Of a stretch of DNA of 64,000 nt, positions 22,876-35,090 are shown piece after piece. Under the pieces are notes generated by a model. It did not search any database. It was given only the letters and a program-made list of their open reading frames with translations, and was not told where the DNA came from. The DNA lies in contig NC_084466.1 of the NCBI RefSeq assembly GCF_027409185.1, positions 69,670,501-69,734,500 on the forward strand, in the 5' to 3' direction. This DNA is from Cynocephalus volans. Taxonomy: Eukaryota > Chordata > Mammalia > Dermoptera > Cynocephalidae. The position numbers were made by a program, and so were the translations under genes. How positions within the stretch are numbered: position 1 is the first letter of the stretch; each line of letters begins with the position of its first letter.

Positions 22876-25775
22876 TTGGTCTGTCATGGATATGAAAAAT
22901 GACAAGATGTGGCTTGTGAGTATGACATGCTTTGAACACTGTATTGGTAGTTTCCAACCTGAAACAAATCTGGGAGCCTCAACTAACGAAGGCTGGAGCA
23001 AAGGTAACTTGGTGTCACAAGTCTGACCTGTAATTTTTAAGGTTCTAAATACATAAGAATTTAACTCCCTCTGGGGCAGTATTGAACAGGTTTCATATTT
23101 GCCTAATTAAGGTAATTATGACCTTTAGACCACTAAGCTGCCTAGAAATGGTGCTATAGCAGGATATTCCAGAAGAACTTTCAGGCCAGAGTTGGATGAT
23201 ACCTTAATTAATGTTTTTTATGCGATGAAGTGTTCAGGTGCCCTGGCGCGAAATTATGTGAGTTGATTCTGCTTCGGAGAAATAACGTAAGAAGCTGATT
23301 GTTTAGGAGGTGAGTCAAATGAAGACACATCCACATCCATCATTGTTCCGAGCAAATGGTAAACGTCTTGGCAAGGACAGTATCGTCTCTTGAGAAAGCA
23401 TCAGCTGGAAAATGGGCAGGGGTGCTGGCCGGGACACTGCCTGGCACCAGGATGCCGACCGTGTGTTCCTGGACCAAACTGGCAGCAGAGACCCCGGAGG
23501 GTGTCATCCTGAATCTGTGCATGTAAGTTTTCAAACACAGCTTTATCATGTTACTTTAGCAATGCATAAATATAGAAAGCAGGTGGACCAGTTTACAATT
23601 TCACACTTTAAGCTTTTTTTAGTTAGAAGAAACAGGTAAAGAGGGAAATAGAGGAAAAAAGTCTTTAGAAATTTACAATCACTTGTTTTCTTATTCAAAC
23701 TTGCTGCCACATTTTACAGAAGAGGAATTTGAGACTCAGGGAGGGTAATTAACAGGATTAGATGGGACATGAACTGATCCTTTTTCGAAATGCCGTGCTC
23801 TTTGAACTCTGCCGTTACAGTCTCGGCAAGTCTCCCAGAGCAGAAACTTCAGGAGAAAGCTGGTCCTTTGTGCAATAAGAGGGCACGAAGAGGCACCTCT
23901 ACTAGTTTTTCCCAAAAGAAGGAGGCTTTCTGCGGCTTGATGAGAAGTTAGGACTGGTCTTGCGACTTGCTTTATTTGGAAAAAGGCTAAACAGAGAACC
24001 TAAAGGTTGGGCTCCTTCATTGGAAGTCTGTCATCAGGCACCATGTGGCACTCCGCAGCCTCAGGGACTTGAACCTGATGACTTCTCTGCATACACTGGA
24101 GTAGCTGCCCTTTCCTTCTTTTCCACGGTGACCTCTCTAACTGCCACACCTGCCCTGACTTTTAGACTGCGTTTTCCTTTTTATCTTTAGAGTTTACCCG
24201 TTTGCATCTGCCTGCTGGTGAGATTTCAGGGAACGTTGAAGAGAGTGGAATTAGATGGGGAAAAAAATCACCAATGCAAATACTGTCGTTTTAAAAGTTT
24301 CTCTCATATTTGTTGCACAGCCACTTCATTTATGTCACTTTTACTGAAAATTAAATATATCTTCTTTTGGAAATGCTTTAATAGTAACTCTCTACCTTTC
24401 AGGAGGGGAAGGTTATTCAGAGCTGTCTGACAGCCGGTGTGTGCTGATGCAAAGAAGAGGAAACCAGGCTTTTTCATCTCCAACTTCTTTGTCACACTAG
24501 AAAGCTTTGTTCTGTTTCCAAGATCACAGGCCTGCATGCCGACCTTTGAGGACAGAGGGTTCGTGCTTACTCTTTCCAGATTTCACAACAAATTACCCTA
24601 CAGTGAAGGGTAGACTGAGGCCAAAACAGCTATGGGAAGGGTGAAAATTAGAGGAAAACACTATGAACAGAGAGATTTTCCATTAAATCATGTTCTTCTC
24701 CCATACACCATGCATCTAAATTAGTGTTGCAGCACGACATGCAGCAGGCTCACCATCCACCTAGCCCAGTTTTCTGGGGTCTCGCCAAGAGTCAGTATGT
24801 ACATTTCAAAGTTAAAGCTAATTTGGCCTCAGAGAATAGGAAAGGAAGATGCTTCAGCACTGTCTTTGGTGGAGAAGTAGTAACTTCATTAGAAATAATT
24901 TTCTATTCTTCACCATTATGTCCCTTGGTCCTGGCCCCAGTGTCTGCCATAGAGTGGGAGCACAATAAAGATTTGCTGCATAAGTGATCAGCTATTCCAA
25001 AAGCCCTCAAACAGTATTTATGGTTGAATTAGAATAATTCTGTGTCACACTTTAAATCTTAAACCATTATGAAGTGGATGTGTTTCTATGAGATACTATG
25101 GGATTTTAATTTCTAGAGGTCTCCATAAGTGAAGGGATCCTCGTCTCTTTGGGCTCTTACCTCTCCCCCCTAGGGCTCAATTAAAATTATAGTAAGGGAA
25201 CAGAAGAGGTGTAATAACAAAGCCAATTTAGAGAACAAGAGGGTAAGGTTGACAGGTGTCTGGAAGACAAAGTACATGGAGGAACAGTGAGTGGAAGAAG
25301 ATTTAGCCCAGGTGTGCGTGGAGAGTCCTGCAGGTGCTGAGGGAGCCTCCCCGTGTGGCAGGACCTTACAGAGCCTGGTGACTTGTAGAAGTTACTGGAG
25401 TGAAGAGAAGACTGAAGACAGTGACAATCCGTCTATGAAACGGGCACGCTCCACACTGCTCCTCAACTCTGGTACCAAGAACCCCCAGCAGCCAGGAGTC
25501 TAACCTCAGACAAAAACAAAACCTCCAGCCAACATATGACCAGAGGGGACTTTTCTAAAGAGATCAAAGGATCTTTCTGGGAAAACCTGGGCAGTGTTTT
25601 TGGTACCCCAGCACAAGCCATCTCCATTCCGGCGTTTGAGGAGCTCCAGCACCACGATCAGATCTCTAGCGACTAGACTGAAGGCTTCCAGTCGCCAAGC
25701 TCCGCTCCTGTGCTTGGAGCTCCTAGTCAGACTCACTCCTTTCTCATTCCTGAGAAAAACCTGACACTAAGAATC
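22876..25775. other. Intergenic, mostly unrecognised
   Basis: A MIR fragment on the minus strand lies at about 23690-23790 ('cattttacagaagaggaatttgagactcagg'), and an L2/MIR tail on the plus strand at about 24900-24985 (ending 'gagcacaataaagatttgctgc'). The rest shows no exon, RNA gene or repeat that I can name. Confidence 0.5.
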
Positions 25776-25779
25776 AGCA

Positions 25780-27290
25780 AATGCTTGGTAATGCCTGCAG
25801 TATGATGAAGAAAGAGAACAGAAAAACTGACCCCCGGAGGAAACGTATAATTCAGGGAATACAGGAAGAGTCGAATAAAAACCCTGCAAAACTATTTATC
25901 GTTAAAGGGATGTGATATGATATTACATCTTCAACACAATGCTGTAAAAAAGGAAGAATTGGAAAATGGTAAGAAATCCGTGAAAATGTTCAATAGAAGA
26001 AATCTCCCCAAACCTGGAGCAAAACCCCAAAATATGTAAATATGAGCATATAAAATACACATATATACACACACAGAGGATCAACCCAGAGGGGGCCCAG
26101 TAGGAGACTAATAGGAATTCCAAAAAGAGCAGAGAAGACTAAGGAAAGAAGGACAGCAAAGAAATAATACAATGAAAATATCCAGAACTAAAGAAATGAG
26201 CTTACGGTTAAAAAGGGCCTCCTGAATGTTCATTAGGGGAAGTGGAAAAGGCCACACACCATATGGAAGTTTCAGAACAAGTTATCCAGAGAAGATCTTA
26301 AAAGCTTTCCAGGAGTGGAAGAAAATAAACTTCTACAAGAAACAGGAATCGTACTCGTTTCTTTTTCATCAGCTGCACTAGAAGCCACGGAATAATAGCT
26401 TCCAAGTTCAGGGAGAAAATGATTTTCAACTTGGGACACCTATATCCTGTCAAATTACTTGTGAGGGCAAAATAAAGAATTGTTAGACACAGAAGACTCA
26501 GAAAGCTTACCTGCCATACACCTTTTCTTGAGGAGTTATTTGAGCACAGACTCAGTAAAACAACAAAGTAACGTGAGAAAGCCACAGGATTCAGGAAGCA
26601 GCAGATGTGACCCAGTATGTCAGCTGTATGAGTGACTTAGCCACCCGCTCATATCTGAGCAAGAATGGGGACTCCGAGAAAGAAAGGGATTTCATAGAAC
26701 ATAGAGTTGGAAGAACTTGAAGGCACATTATAGGCAAAGGATGAATGAAAATAAGAAAAGCACCTGGAAATTATTTTTTTTAGAAAAGATTGTACAAGAA
26801 AAACATAATACAAATATGAATCAAATTAAAACAAGACATCAATGAGCTTCAAAAAAACAAAAAAGAAAAAGTAAATTAGCCGTGATTTTGAGCAATTGAG
26901 TGGCACAGGGTTGTGACACTGTGATTACAAAGAAAGAAAATTAATTACAACACATACTTGGTTCTGCTGTGAACCAAAATTTTCACAAACATAATGTTAG
27001 TGCTGTTTATTAGTTAATGTCTGTTAGATTCAACCTGAGGACAGACTATAGAAGACTTAACTACAGATTGCAGAATGGAGTTTAAATGTATCAGTCATGG
27101 AGATCACAGGGTACAGCTTTCAATAGCTGGGAGGTGGAAGTAGAGGTGGGGAGTCGGGGAGGGGCAGGAGCCCAGATCCCCTCCTGTCACAAAGGGGAGG
27201 GCCAGGAGATGCTGTCTGTATTTGATAGAACTAAAACCAAAAGTTTAAGCATATTAAAGTTGCAAAAGTGAACAACAGAACTAAAAATTG
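25780..27290 (+). mobile_element. Ancient L1/HAL1 remnant, plus strand
   Basis: A-rich sense-strand LINE style. 'ccacggaataatagcttccaag', 'ggacacctatatcctgtcaaatta' and 'gtgagggcaaaataaagaattgttagacac' match the ORF1-3' region typical of HAL1-type elements. No reading frame survives. Confidence 0.55.
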
Positions 27291-27303
27291 TGATGTAACT
27301 ATT

Positions 27304-27324
27304 GTGTGTGTGTTGTGTGTGTGG
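27304..27324 (+). repeat. GT microsatellite
   Basis: Interrupted (GT)n, about ten units. Confidence 0.85.
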
Positions 27325-28235
27325 GAGGGTGAATAAAGCTGAATTTGAATGTCATTACAAGAATCAGTAATTATTGTCATAAAATAACAGCTTAATCATA
27401 TTTATACAGTTGAAGATCATCAGCAGGAGAATGAAAACCCTAAAGGCTGAAGTGGTTGCCCTCGGGAAATGGGACTGAGGCTTGGAAATAAAAAGCAAGG
27501 AACAACTGCCTTTCGTTATAAGTCTTCCTGTGTTATTTACTTTTTTTTTTTCTCTTTGACCAAACAGAAACCAAACATAATGATCCTACCCTTCCAAGGT
27601 TATGATGAGGATCAGAGATAATCTATTTCTAATGTCTTGAAATATAATCAGTGAGCTATCTTGTGGCCGTAATTAGAAAATTTGCTCCTGGTGTTACTGG
27701 ATCTTCAACCTCCCCCACCCATATTTTGGGGGGCGGGAATCCTGGGTGGTTCACTCCCCAGCTGCCCTGACCTGCTGGTGGCCTCTGCCGTCGTTCCCGC
27801 TGCAGCTGTCTCTCTCTTCCCACCTCTCCTCATAATGCCACCTCCACTGCCGGTGCGGGTGCCCTCAATCCTGCCATTACTGCTGTTGCCATTTCTCCCT
27901 CAACTGCTGCCAAAACACATCAAGCAGCATTTTATTATTATGAATTGACTGATAAGTTTATAAGTTCAAATGTATGAACTCAAAAACATATTTAGCTCAT
28001 AATTGTATAAGTACTCATAATTAACACATTTCATGATATGCAAAACTGCTGTTTCTGAGTTCTAAACCATAGAATCACTTTAAATTTTTTTTTTTTCCTT
28101 AAAAATAGAGTAATGTATACTCATTTTAAAACATTTGAAAAATAGACATAATTGCTTTTTTCCTCTTTATTAGCTTGGTACAAAAAGAAATCCCATGTGA
28201 CCAATATTAAAATTAAATGGCTCTGAGTCCCCATA
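27325..28235. other. Intergenic, no recognised feature
   Basis: An open frame at 27682-27948 is leucine/proline-rich, lacks known motifs and sits in C/T-rich sequence, so I do not call it a gene. Confidence 0.45.
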
Positions 28236-28239
28236 CCAC

Positions 28240-28515
28240 TGCTAATAAAAGCTCTCTCTTTCCTCCTTGAGTACTTTGGCCTGAAATAACTCCAAAACCC
28301 CCAGGAATAATTGTGCCTCCTCTTCCTGAGGTGTCACTGGCCAGAAATCTGGAAGTCATCCTCAACGCCTCTTTCCTCTTCATTCTTCACATCTACTCAA
28401 TACCAAGTCCCTGGAGGAATTAAGCACCTCGCCCAGGTCACATAGCCTCCAGTGAGTGGGCCTTAGGAGCCAAAATCTAGTGCTTAGGAGGCTGTGCTAA
28501 TACACACTGCTCTTA
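28240..28515. repeat. L2 (+) fragment followed by MIR (-) fragment
   Basis: 28240-28400 carries the L2 block 'gccagaaatctggaagtcatcctcaacgcc'. 28400-28515 carries the reversed MIR block 'gcacctcgcccaggtcacatagcc'. Confidence 0.6.
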
Positions 28516-28589
28516 GGTCAGGTTATACTTACTGGGGGGCATGGGAAGGGGCCGATGGAGGATACGTGTAGAATAAAGCCTCTCCCAGC

Positions 28590-29345
28590 TCCTCCTCCCA
28601 CCCCCAAATAATCAGAAAGTTTGAAGGAATAGGCCAATAACTCATATATCCATCACCAGACTGAACTGTTAATATTTGCTGTACTTGTTTTATTTATTTA
28701 TTAGTTTTAACTGTACTAGACTATAATAGAAAATGATTGAATAGAAATGATTTCATATAGTTTAATGTGTGTGTTCATGTGTTATTGAACAATTTGAAAA
28801 TACCTTTCAGACACATATGAAACTTCAGAGTGTATCTTCCAAGAATAAGGTTGTTCTCTATAAAACTCATGATATTATCACACCTAAGAAAGCAATTCCC
28901 TAAAATAATCTAATATCCAGTCTATATTCAGATTTCCTCAATTGTCTGCAAAATGTCTTTTATAGCTTCACTTTTTTGGATTCAGAATACAATCAAGATT
29001 TATTCGTTGCACTTGATTATGTTTTCATTTATTCTATATCATCCCCCCACATACCCTTTTTCTAAAAAGTGACTTGGACATTTTAAATTGACTTGGCCAG
29101 TTGTGTAGAACGTAGATTTGTCTGATTGCTTCCTGCTGGTGTTAACTTGTTCCTTTGTTCCCCGTGTTTCCTGTAAGTTGGGAGTTATGTCTAAAGATTT
29201 AGATTCAATTTGACAACTCGTGCCAAGAACATTCGTGAGGAGTTGTGAACTTACACTGCGTCACATCAGGAGGCACAGTTGTTCCATTATTAGCAATGCT
29301 GGGTTTGAACACTCGATTAAGATGGCAATTGCCAGATCTAACCAC
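28590..29345 (-). mobile_element. Old L1 3'-UTR-type fragment, minus strand
   Basis: 'cagatttcctcaattgtctgcaaaatgtc', 'gacttggccagttgtgtagaac', 'cacatcaggaggcacagttg' and 'taagatggcaattgccag' occur in the expected order of an old L1M 3' region in reverse. Confidence 0.55.
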
Positions 29346-29349
29346 TGAA

Positions 29350-29470
29350 GGGTACAGTTGTCCCTTGGTATCCACAGGGGATTGGATCTAGGACTCTCCT
29401 GCTGATACCAAAAGCTGCAGATGCTCAATTCCCTTACATAAAATGGTGTAGTGCAGCATTTGCGGTAGGA
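29350..29470 (+). mobile_element. MER2-like (Tigger) DNA transposon fragment
   Basis: 'acagttgtcccttggtatccacaggggattggatctaggac' followed by 'gataccaaaagctgcagatgctcaa' matches one terminus of MER2/Tigger elements. Confidence 0.75.
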
Positions 29471-29619
29471 GACAATTTTCCACTGGTCCCTCACTTTTCT
29501 GCACAACTTGTGATTGGGGCACTTGACTACCCTTTTTTTTTTCCTGGACCACCTTTTCAAGGACGTTTGGATAGCAAACAGCCTTGGAAGATAAAGATAG
29601 CACCTCCCTCTGTAGCAGA

Positions 29620-30840
29620 TTTTTAAATATTATTTTTTATTGTGGTAAAAAATGTATAATATGAAATTTACTATTTTTAAGTGTAGAGTTCAGTTGTGTT
29701 AAGTATATTTACATTGTTGTGCCAACAGTCTCCAAGATTTGCAAGATCTTTTTCATCTTGCAAAACTGAAACTCTGTACCTGCTAAACAACAACTCCTCA
29801 TTTTCTCTTATCCCCCCAATCCCTGGCAACCACCATTCTGGATTTCTATTTCTATGAATTTGAATACTCTAGATACATCACATAAATGGAGTCGTGCAGT
29901 ATTTCTGTTTTTGTGATTGGTTTATTTCACTTAGCATGACGTTTTCAAGTTTCATCCATGCTGCACCGTGTGTCAGAACTTCTTTTCTTTTTAAGGCTGA
30001 GTAATATTCCATTGTATATTTACAATGTATATGTTGCATGTTGTGAACATACCACACTTTGCCTATCCATTCATCCATCGATGGACATTTAGGTTGCTTC
30101 TATCTCTCGGCTATGGGGAATCGTAAGGCTATGAACATGGGTGTACAAATGTCTCTTGAGACTCTGCTTTCAATCCCTTTGGATATAGACCCAGAAGTGG
30201 AATTGCTGGACCATATGGTATTTCTATTTTTAGTTTTCTGAGAAACAACCATGCTGTTTTTTACAGCAACTGTTACCACCATACGCTCCTACCAACAGCA
30301 CACAAGGATTCTAATTTCCCCACATTCTCGCCAACACTTGTTATTTTTTTTCTTTTTCTTTTCCTTTATAGTAACCATCCCAGTCTCATGGTGTTTCTGC
30401 TTTGCATTTCCCTAATGATTAGTGATGTTGAGCATATTTTTATATGTTTGTTGGCCATTTGTATGTATTCTTCAGGGAAACATCTATTCAAATCCTTTGC
30501 CCATTTTTAATCAGGTTATTTTTTTCTTTTTGAATTGTAGGAGTTCTTTATACAGATATTTATATGTCATGTATCTGATATTTCTGTATCAGATAAATAA
30601 TTTGCAAATATTTTCTCCTGTTCTGTATGTTGCCTTTTAACTCTGTTGATTGTGTCCTTTGATGCACAGATCAACTCAGACTTTAACATTGTTTTTTCTT
30701 AACTTCTATAATTTGATATTTGTTCATTGTTTTCCTCACACTACTTTGGTTCCTAATGATATCAAAATATTTGCTTTATCTTACAATACACACAAAATAG
30801 CCTCAAAATCATAATGCTACAATTACTACTAAAAATAAAA
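29620..30840 (-). mobile_element. L1 (L1M-type) 3' end, minus strand
   Basis: Antisense L1 3' UTR then ORF2 C-terminus: 'tattgtggtaaaaaatgtataatatg', 'atccctggcaaccaccattctg', 'gtttcatccatgctgcaccgtgt'. The frame 29878-30078 reads MDEWIGKVWYV...[15 protein letters not shown], the ORF2 end. Frames are broken. Confidence 0.85.
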
Positions 30841-31016
30841 GTACAGGATGAAGTTTAAGATGTCTTTGAAATTCTTTTTGTCCTCAGAATATATAGCACT
30901 AAGATGTGTAATCAGAGCACTGTGTTCAAAAATTAATCCAAAATTTTTGTCTTTTTGTGTTTCTCTTACCAATTTGATACAGAATTTGGATAATTTATTT
31001 CAGTTTGTTTTTATGT

Positions 31017-32485
31017 TTTTTTTAAAAAAATTTATTTATTTTTACATTCTAAGATGTTGTGGAGCAGTTAGAGTAGTGGGAGAGGGGAAAAGGGAGAGGA
31101 ATAGGGTGGGAGGAGGAGGAAGGAGGAAGGGGTGTGGTTGAGGCCTGTGGCAACCCCCTCATTCCAGCAGGGGAGCCCAGAGGGCTTCCTGCTGTGGCTC
31201 AGTCATGGCTGGGCTGGATGTGGAATTTGGGGGTGTGTGGCTGAGGCCACTGGCACCTCCCCAACCCTGGGAGCCTGGGGGACTTCCCATGCTGGCTTAG
31301 TGGTCATCACTGGGCTGGGTGTGGACGTCAGGGGGCATGGCTGAGGTTTTTGGCCCCCTCTGCCTTGGCTTGGGAGATTGGGGCACTTCCAATGTCAGGC
31401 TGGTGGTCATCACCGGGCTGAATGTGAATGTTGGGGGGGCATGGCTGAGGCTCTTGGCCCCCCCCACACACCCTACCTTGGGAGTCCTTCTGGTCCTTCT
31501 AGGTTTTATAGGTGTCCTTTGGTGGTGTTAGGGCTTTACTGATTAATATCGAACTTTCTCTCTGATCTGTGGGTTGTTTTTTCTTTTGGTTCTTTGTTGG
31601 ATAATTTGCTGTTCCTACCACCTAAACACTGCACTGGGACTAATTTGTAGTCCTTTTCTTATTTCTAAAATGGGGGAAGTTCCTGTGGGGACTAGCACTT
31701 GAGCCCTGTAAATTTAGCAAAGCTGAATTGTTGGTTTGCTGCTGATTTCCTGGGGAAGGCTTTTTGTGCAGCTCAGGTTTTAATGGTTGTCCTTATAGGT
31801 ACTTCCAGGTCTCATGAGATCTGGTACACCTGGGGTGTGTAGAAACTCTGGTCTGGGCCTGAGTCTTTTCAGCAAACTGCACCCCCTGCAGTTCTATATT
31901 CCTGGCCAGTCTATACAGAATAGGCCTGTGCTTATTGGGCGGCAGATCAACTGTCCTTGCTGTGCCCCAGTGTTACCCTGGTGGCCTGTCTCCCCCACTG
32001 CCCACACTCCAAACACTTCCCATGGGCGGGCCACGCACTAGTCCCTTGTGATGACTCACTGGCCACTGAGTGGCTTGTTTTTTCAGTTGTTGTGGCTCCT
32101 TGCTCCTATGTGGGTCCATAGGAACCCTGTCAGTGGTCTTGCTGGCCTGGGGGCCACTAAGGCCCTCTTCTCCTCTGCTGCCTCCAAGCAGCTTCATCTG
32201 AAGGGCATGGCTGCGGTTTTTGCCAGCTTTTGCTCTGTGTGCTTACCAGAGCCAGCCTTGAAGTGGCCAGGGCTCGAAACGGTTGGAGTGATCCTTTCTT
32301 TCCCTCATCGTGGCTTCTCCTGCCTTCATGCACTCCATACATCTCTCCTCCTCTTCCCCTGAGCTCTAGCGGCCCCAACTTGGCTGTCGTTGCTTTTTAA
32401 TAGTTGTAAATTGGTTGATTGTGGGAGAGAGTGATGCCGGGGACCGTCTATTCTACCATCTTGATTGGAAGTCTCCCTGACTCTC
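31017..32485 (-). mobile_element. L1 5'UTR-VNTR-A-tail retroposon, minus strand
   Basis: Poly-T/T-rich tail at the left (31017-31043). At the right end, read in reverse, it begins gacttccaatcaagatggt, the 'AAGATGG' L1 start. The body is alignable by eye with the 5' region of the L1 at 39.9-40.95 kb (shared blocks near 'ggaacttccccc', 'agcaaattatcc', 'ccaccaaaggacacctataaa') but then changes into three to four ~102-bp tandem units and a tail, with no ORF1 or ORF2. Flanks 'tcagtttgtttttatgtttt' and 'tcagtttatttttaatttta' look like a degraded target duplication. Confidence 0.6.
31130..31465. repeat. ~102-bp tandem repeat (VNTR), about 3.3 units
   Basis: Units begin at about 31130, 31231 and 31333, with a partial at about 31435. 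Shared anchors are 'gtggctgagg', 'tggtcatcac..gggctg' and 'tggcac/ggccccc'. Units are clearly diverged. They lie inside the retroposon above. Confidence 0.85.
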
Positions 32486-32489
32486 AGTT

Positions 32490-32770
32490 TATTTTTAATT
32501 TTAGAGTTAGCTTATTTTTTTATTTAAATGTAAAACATTTACATGGGTCACAAATAAAATATCTGTAAAAACATATATTCAGAAAAGTCTTGCTTCCATC
32601 TCTGTCTCTTCTACCCCATTCTCCACACCCCTATCCCAAAGGTTTCTGACTCATCCTTCCCATGTTTCTTTATGAAAAAGTAAGCCATATATCTATATCT
32701 GTATCTATATATTTATATTCTTATTTACCCCATTTCTTACAAAAGATGGAAAAGTATTAGTATCTTGAAG
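32490..32770 (-). repeat. Probable old L1 3' UTR fragment, minus strand
   Basis: 'cttgcttccatctctgtctcttctaccccattctccacacccctatcccaaaggtttctgact' resembles the reversed 3' UTR of old L1 elements. A (TATC)n-like run follows. Confidence 0.45.
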
Positions 32771-33175
32771 CACTTCACTTTAAATGTATGAGTCTTAAAC
32801 TCTTTCTACTTTTAAAATCTGCAAACAAGGCTTGTAATAGCCAACAGCATATAAACTTAAGGAAATGTTCATTTGAAATGGTAAATGATGGACACCTATT
32901 TAAAACTAAGATGGCAGTGAAGGATACACATTGTATCATCATGAGAATTTATTGCTATTTTGCCTTTGTTGTTCTGTTTTCCCTCCCTGTTGACCAGAAG
33001 TACACAGCTGCCTGGAGACTTGACGAGCCTATACCCCATAGCACTTTGCTCATGAACCAGTTCCACATTCATCTCATTGTTTTACAGTTATTTATATGCC
33101 TTTTTTGACAAATATTGCATGAGACCTGAGAGCAGGGAATGTGTTTCCAATTCCTATGTGTATCTCAAGCAGCAT
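32771..33175. other. Intergenic, no recognised feature
   Basis: An open frame 32788-33108 has no known motif and no supporting context. Confidence 0.45.
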
Positions 33176-33179
33176 GTCA

Positions 33180-33350
33180 TTGGGGAAAATTTACTGTCTT
33201 TGGATTCTCGGCTGTGCCACCTCGTGGCTGCATGAACGTGTGCATGTTACCCCATGCTGTGGACTTCAGTTTTCTCACCTGGAAAGTAAGAGCAATGTCC
33301 TGTTGCAGGACGGTTGATAACATTAAGTGACATAGTGTGAGTGAAGGACG
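33180..33350 (+). repeat. MIR SINE, plus strand
   Basis: 'cttcagttttctcacctggaaagtaagagcaatg' and neighbouring blocks match MIR. Confidence 0.75.
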
Positions 33351-33568
33351 CCGTGCATGGCCCAACCATTCTCTGATCTCTCAGTGCCACTTGGCCACCA
33401 TTTTGCTCATTCCCAGATTCAACTAACATTTCCGTTTGTGATAACAGCTCTTTCTATAAATTTTATATATTCATTTGTTTACTGTCTGTGACCCCACAAG
33501 TCAAGACCACCCATGATGTGCCTGATAGGGCTCGCTCTATTGAGAACAGATATTCTTGCTTCCCAATT

Positions 33569-33989
33569 GTATTAGTCCTTTTTGTGTTGCTATAACAGAA
33601 TACTTGAGACTGGGTGACTTATAAGGAAAAATGCGATTTATTGCTTACAGTTTCTGAGGCTAGGAAGTCCAAAGTCCATCTGGTGGTGGTGACAGTACCC
33701 AGGGGTCTCACACTGCAAGATGGTGGAAGCAGAGAGAGCCAGAGAGATAGACTGTCCTCTTCTTTTAAAGCCCTCAGAACCATGCCCCTGACCACCATTT
33801 ATAACCCATTCACTATGGCATGGTCCTACAATCCAATCACCTCTTTAAGGCTCCACCTTTAAATTACCATAGCAGGATTTCCCACCCTCTTAACAGTCAC
33901 AGTGGGGGCTAAGTTTCTAATACATAAAACTTGAGGGACACAATTCAAGCTTCAGTGAGTTTTGGGGGGACATAATTCAATCCACTATA
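33569..33989 (-). mobile_element. MLT1-type MaLR solo LTR, minus strand
   Basis: Starts tgtattagtcc and contains 'gctataacagaatacttgagactggg' and 'gaggctaggaagtccaaagtcc', ending 'caatccactata'. Flanked by ccaatt at 33563-33568 and 33990-33995. Confidence 0.88.
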
Positions 33990-34129
33990 CCAATTCATAG
34001 CAAAACTGGAGTTAATGGAGGAAGTTGGGACACCTGTCCACAGCTCCAGGGAGCAACGTTCCCAGAGACAACAAGTGAAAGGTGCCCCTGAGGTTGTGCG
34101 GCTTCCCAGCCTCGCTCCCGGGCCTCCAG

Positions 34130-34650
34130 TCTACAAACCTACCTGTTTCCAGACCTTCCTCTGTCTGCTTTTCCTGCCCCTTCTACCTGGGCTTCGCCTC
34201 ATCCTTTCCCTGCAGCAGCTTCTAGGAGAAGTTATTTGCTCCATTCCTTTCTCTTTTATCAGCTCTTCTTCCTTTTTCCCATTTACTCTTCGATTCACTG
34301 CATTCTAGCTTTTACCTTCCTTAGACTGAAACATATTCCAGTAAAATCACTGTAATTTCCAGGCCTTTGCACTTCCTCACTTGAAACCTTTCATCATTCT
34401 GTTTTCCATCATATCTACACCTCTCCTGCCCCCAACTCCATATCTTCCTTACCTGTTTTATTTTCCTTCATAACACTTATCCAATATATTACATTTTTAT
34501 GTATTTATTTATTTATTGTCTGTGTTCCCTACTAAAATGTGATACTAGAGGGCAGGGAGTTTTGTTTTCTATTTTGTTCACTTGTTTATCCCCAGTGCCT
34601 CGAACAGGATATGCATCTAATGCATATTCACTGACTTGAAAGAATAAATG
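34130..34650 (+). repeat. L2 LINE 3' end, plus strand
   Basis: 'catcattctgttttccatc', 'cataacacttatccaatat', 'ttattgtctgtgttccctactaaaatgtgatactagagggcaggga' and 'ccccagtgcctcgaacagg' are the L2 3' order, ending in 'ttgaaagaataaatgac'. Confidence 0.88.
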
Positions 34651-34669
34651 ACTTTCTGATTTCTAAATT

Positions 34670-34960
34670 CGTTGTGTCCTTTTCTGACTATGTGCTGCTT
34701 GACCTCCCCCTCAGTGACCCTCGTCACTGGCTTCCCTGTACTCCCGTGACCATGCTCTCTCCTGTGGTCCCTTCTATGTTCAGAGAACTTCTCGTTTCCC
34801 TTTGTCAGCTTCTTTTCTTGTTACTATTAAATAATGGCCATCCTGGTATTGTCCCTGTTACTTTTCTCTTCCCATTCTACACACTTTTCCAGGCAAGCTT
34901 ATCCACACTCATGGTTTCAACTGCGGCGGTGGGTGGTGACAGTGATGACGTGTGGTTTGA
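34670..34960 (+). repeat. Second L2 fragment (upstream part of L2)
   Basis: 'ctcttcccattctacacacttttccaggc' and 'tccacactcatggtttcaactgcggcgg' match the segment of L2 that precedes the 3' end. As it follows an L2 3' end it is a separate copy. Confidence 0.65.
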
Positions 34961-34964
34961 CAGC

Positions 34965-35090
34965 CAGAAGCCCGAGTTCTTGTCTCTTGGCCTCTGTGGA
35001 CTTTGAGGGCCACTCAACCCATCAGGCTTCAGTTTCTTCAACTATAAAATGAGAGGAACAACCTGAGTCCTGAGATCATACAAAAAAGTG
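34965..35090 (+). repeat. MIR fragment, plus strand
   Basis: 'ggcttcagtttcttcaactataaaatgagagg' is the MIR core-to-3' block. Confidence 0.65.

Noticed and set aside
31132-31531. Two 70-codon overlapping ORFs rich in Trp/Gly
   Set aside because: They translate the ~102-bp tandem repeat of the retroposon and have no independent support.
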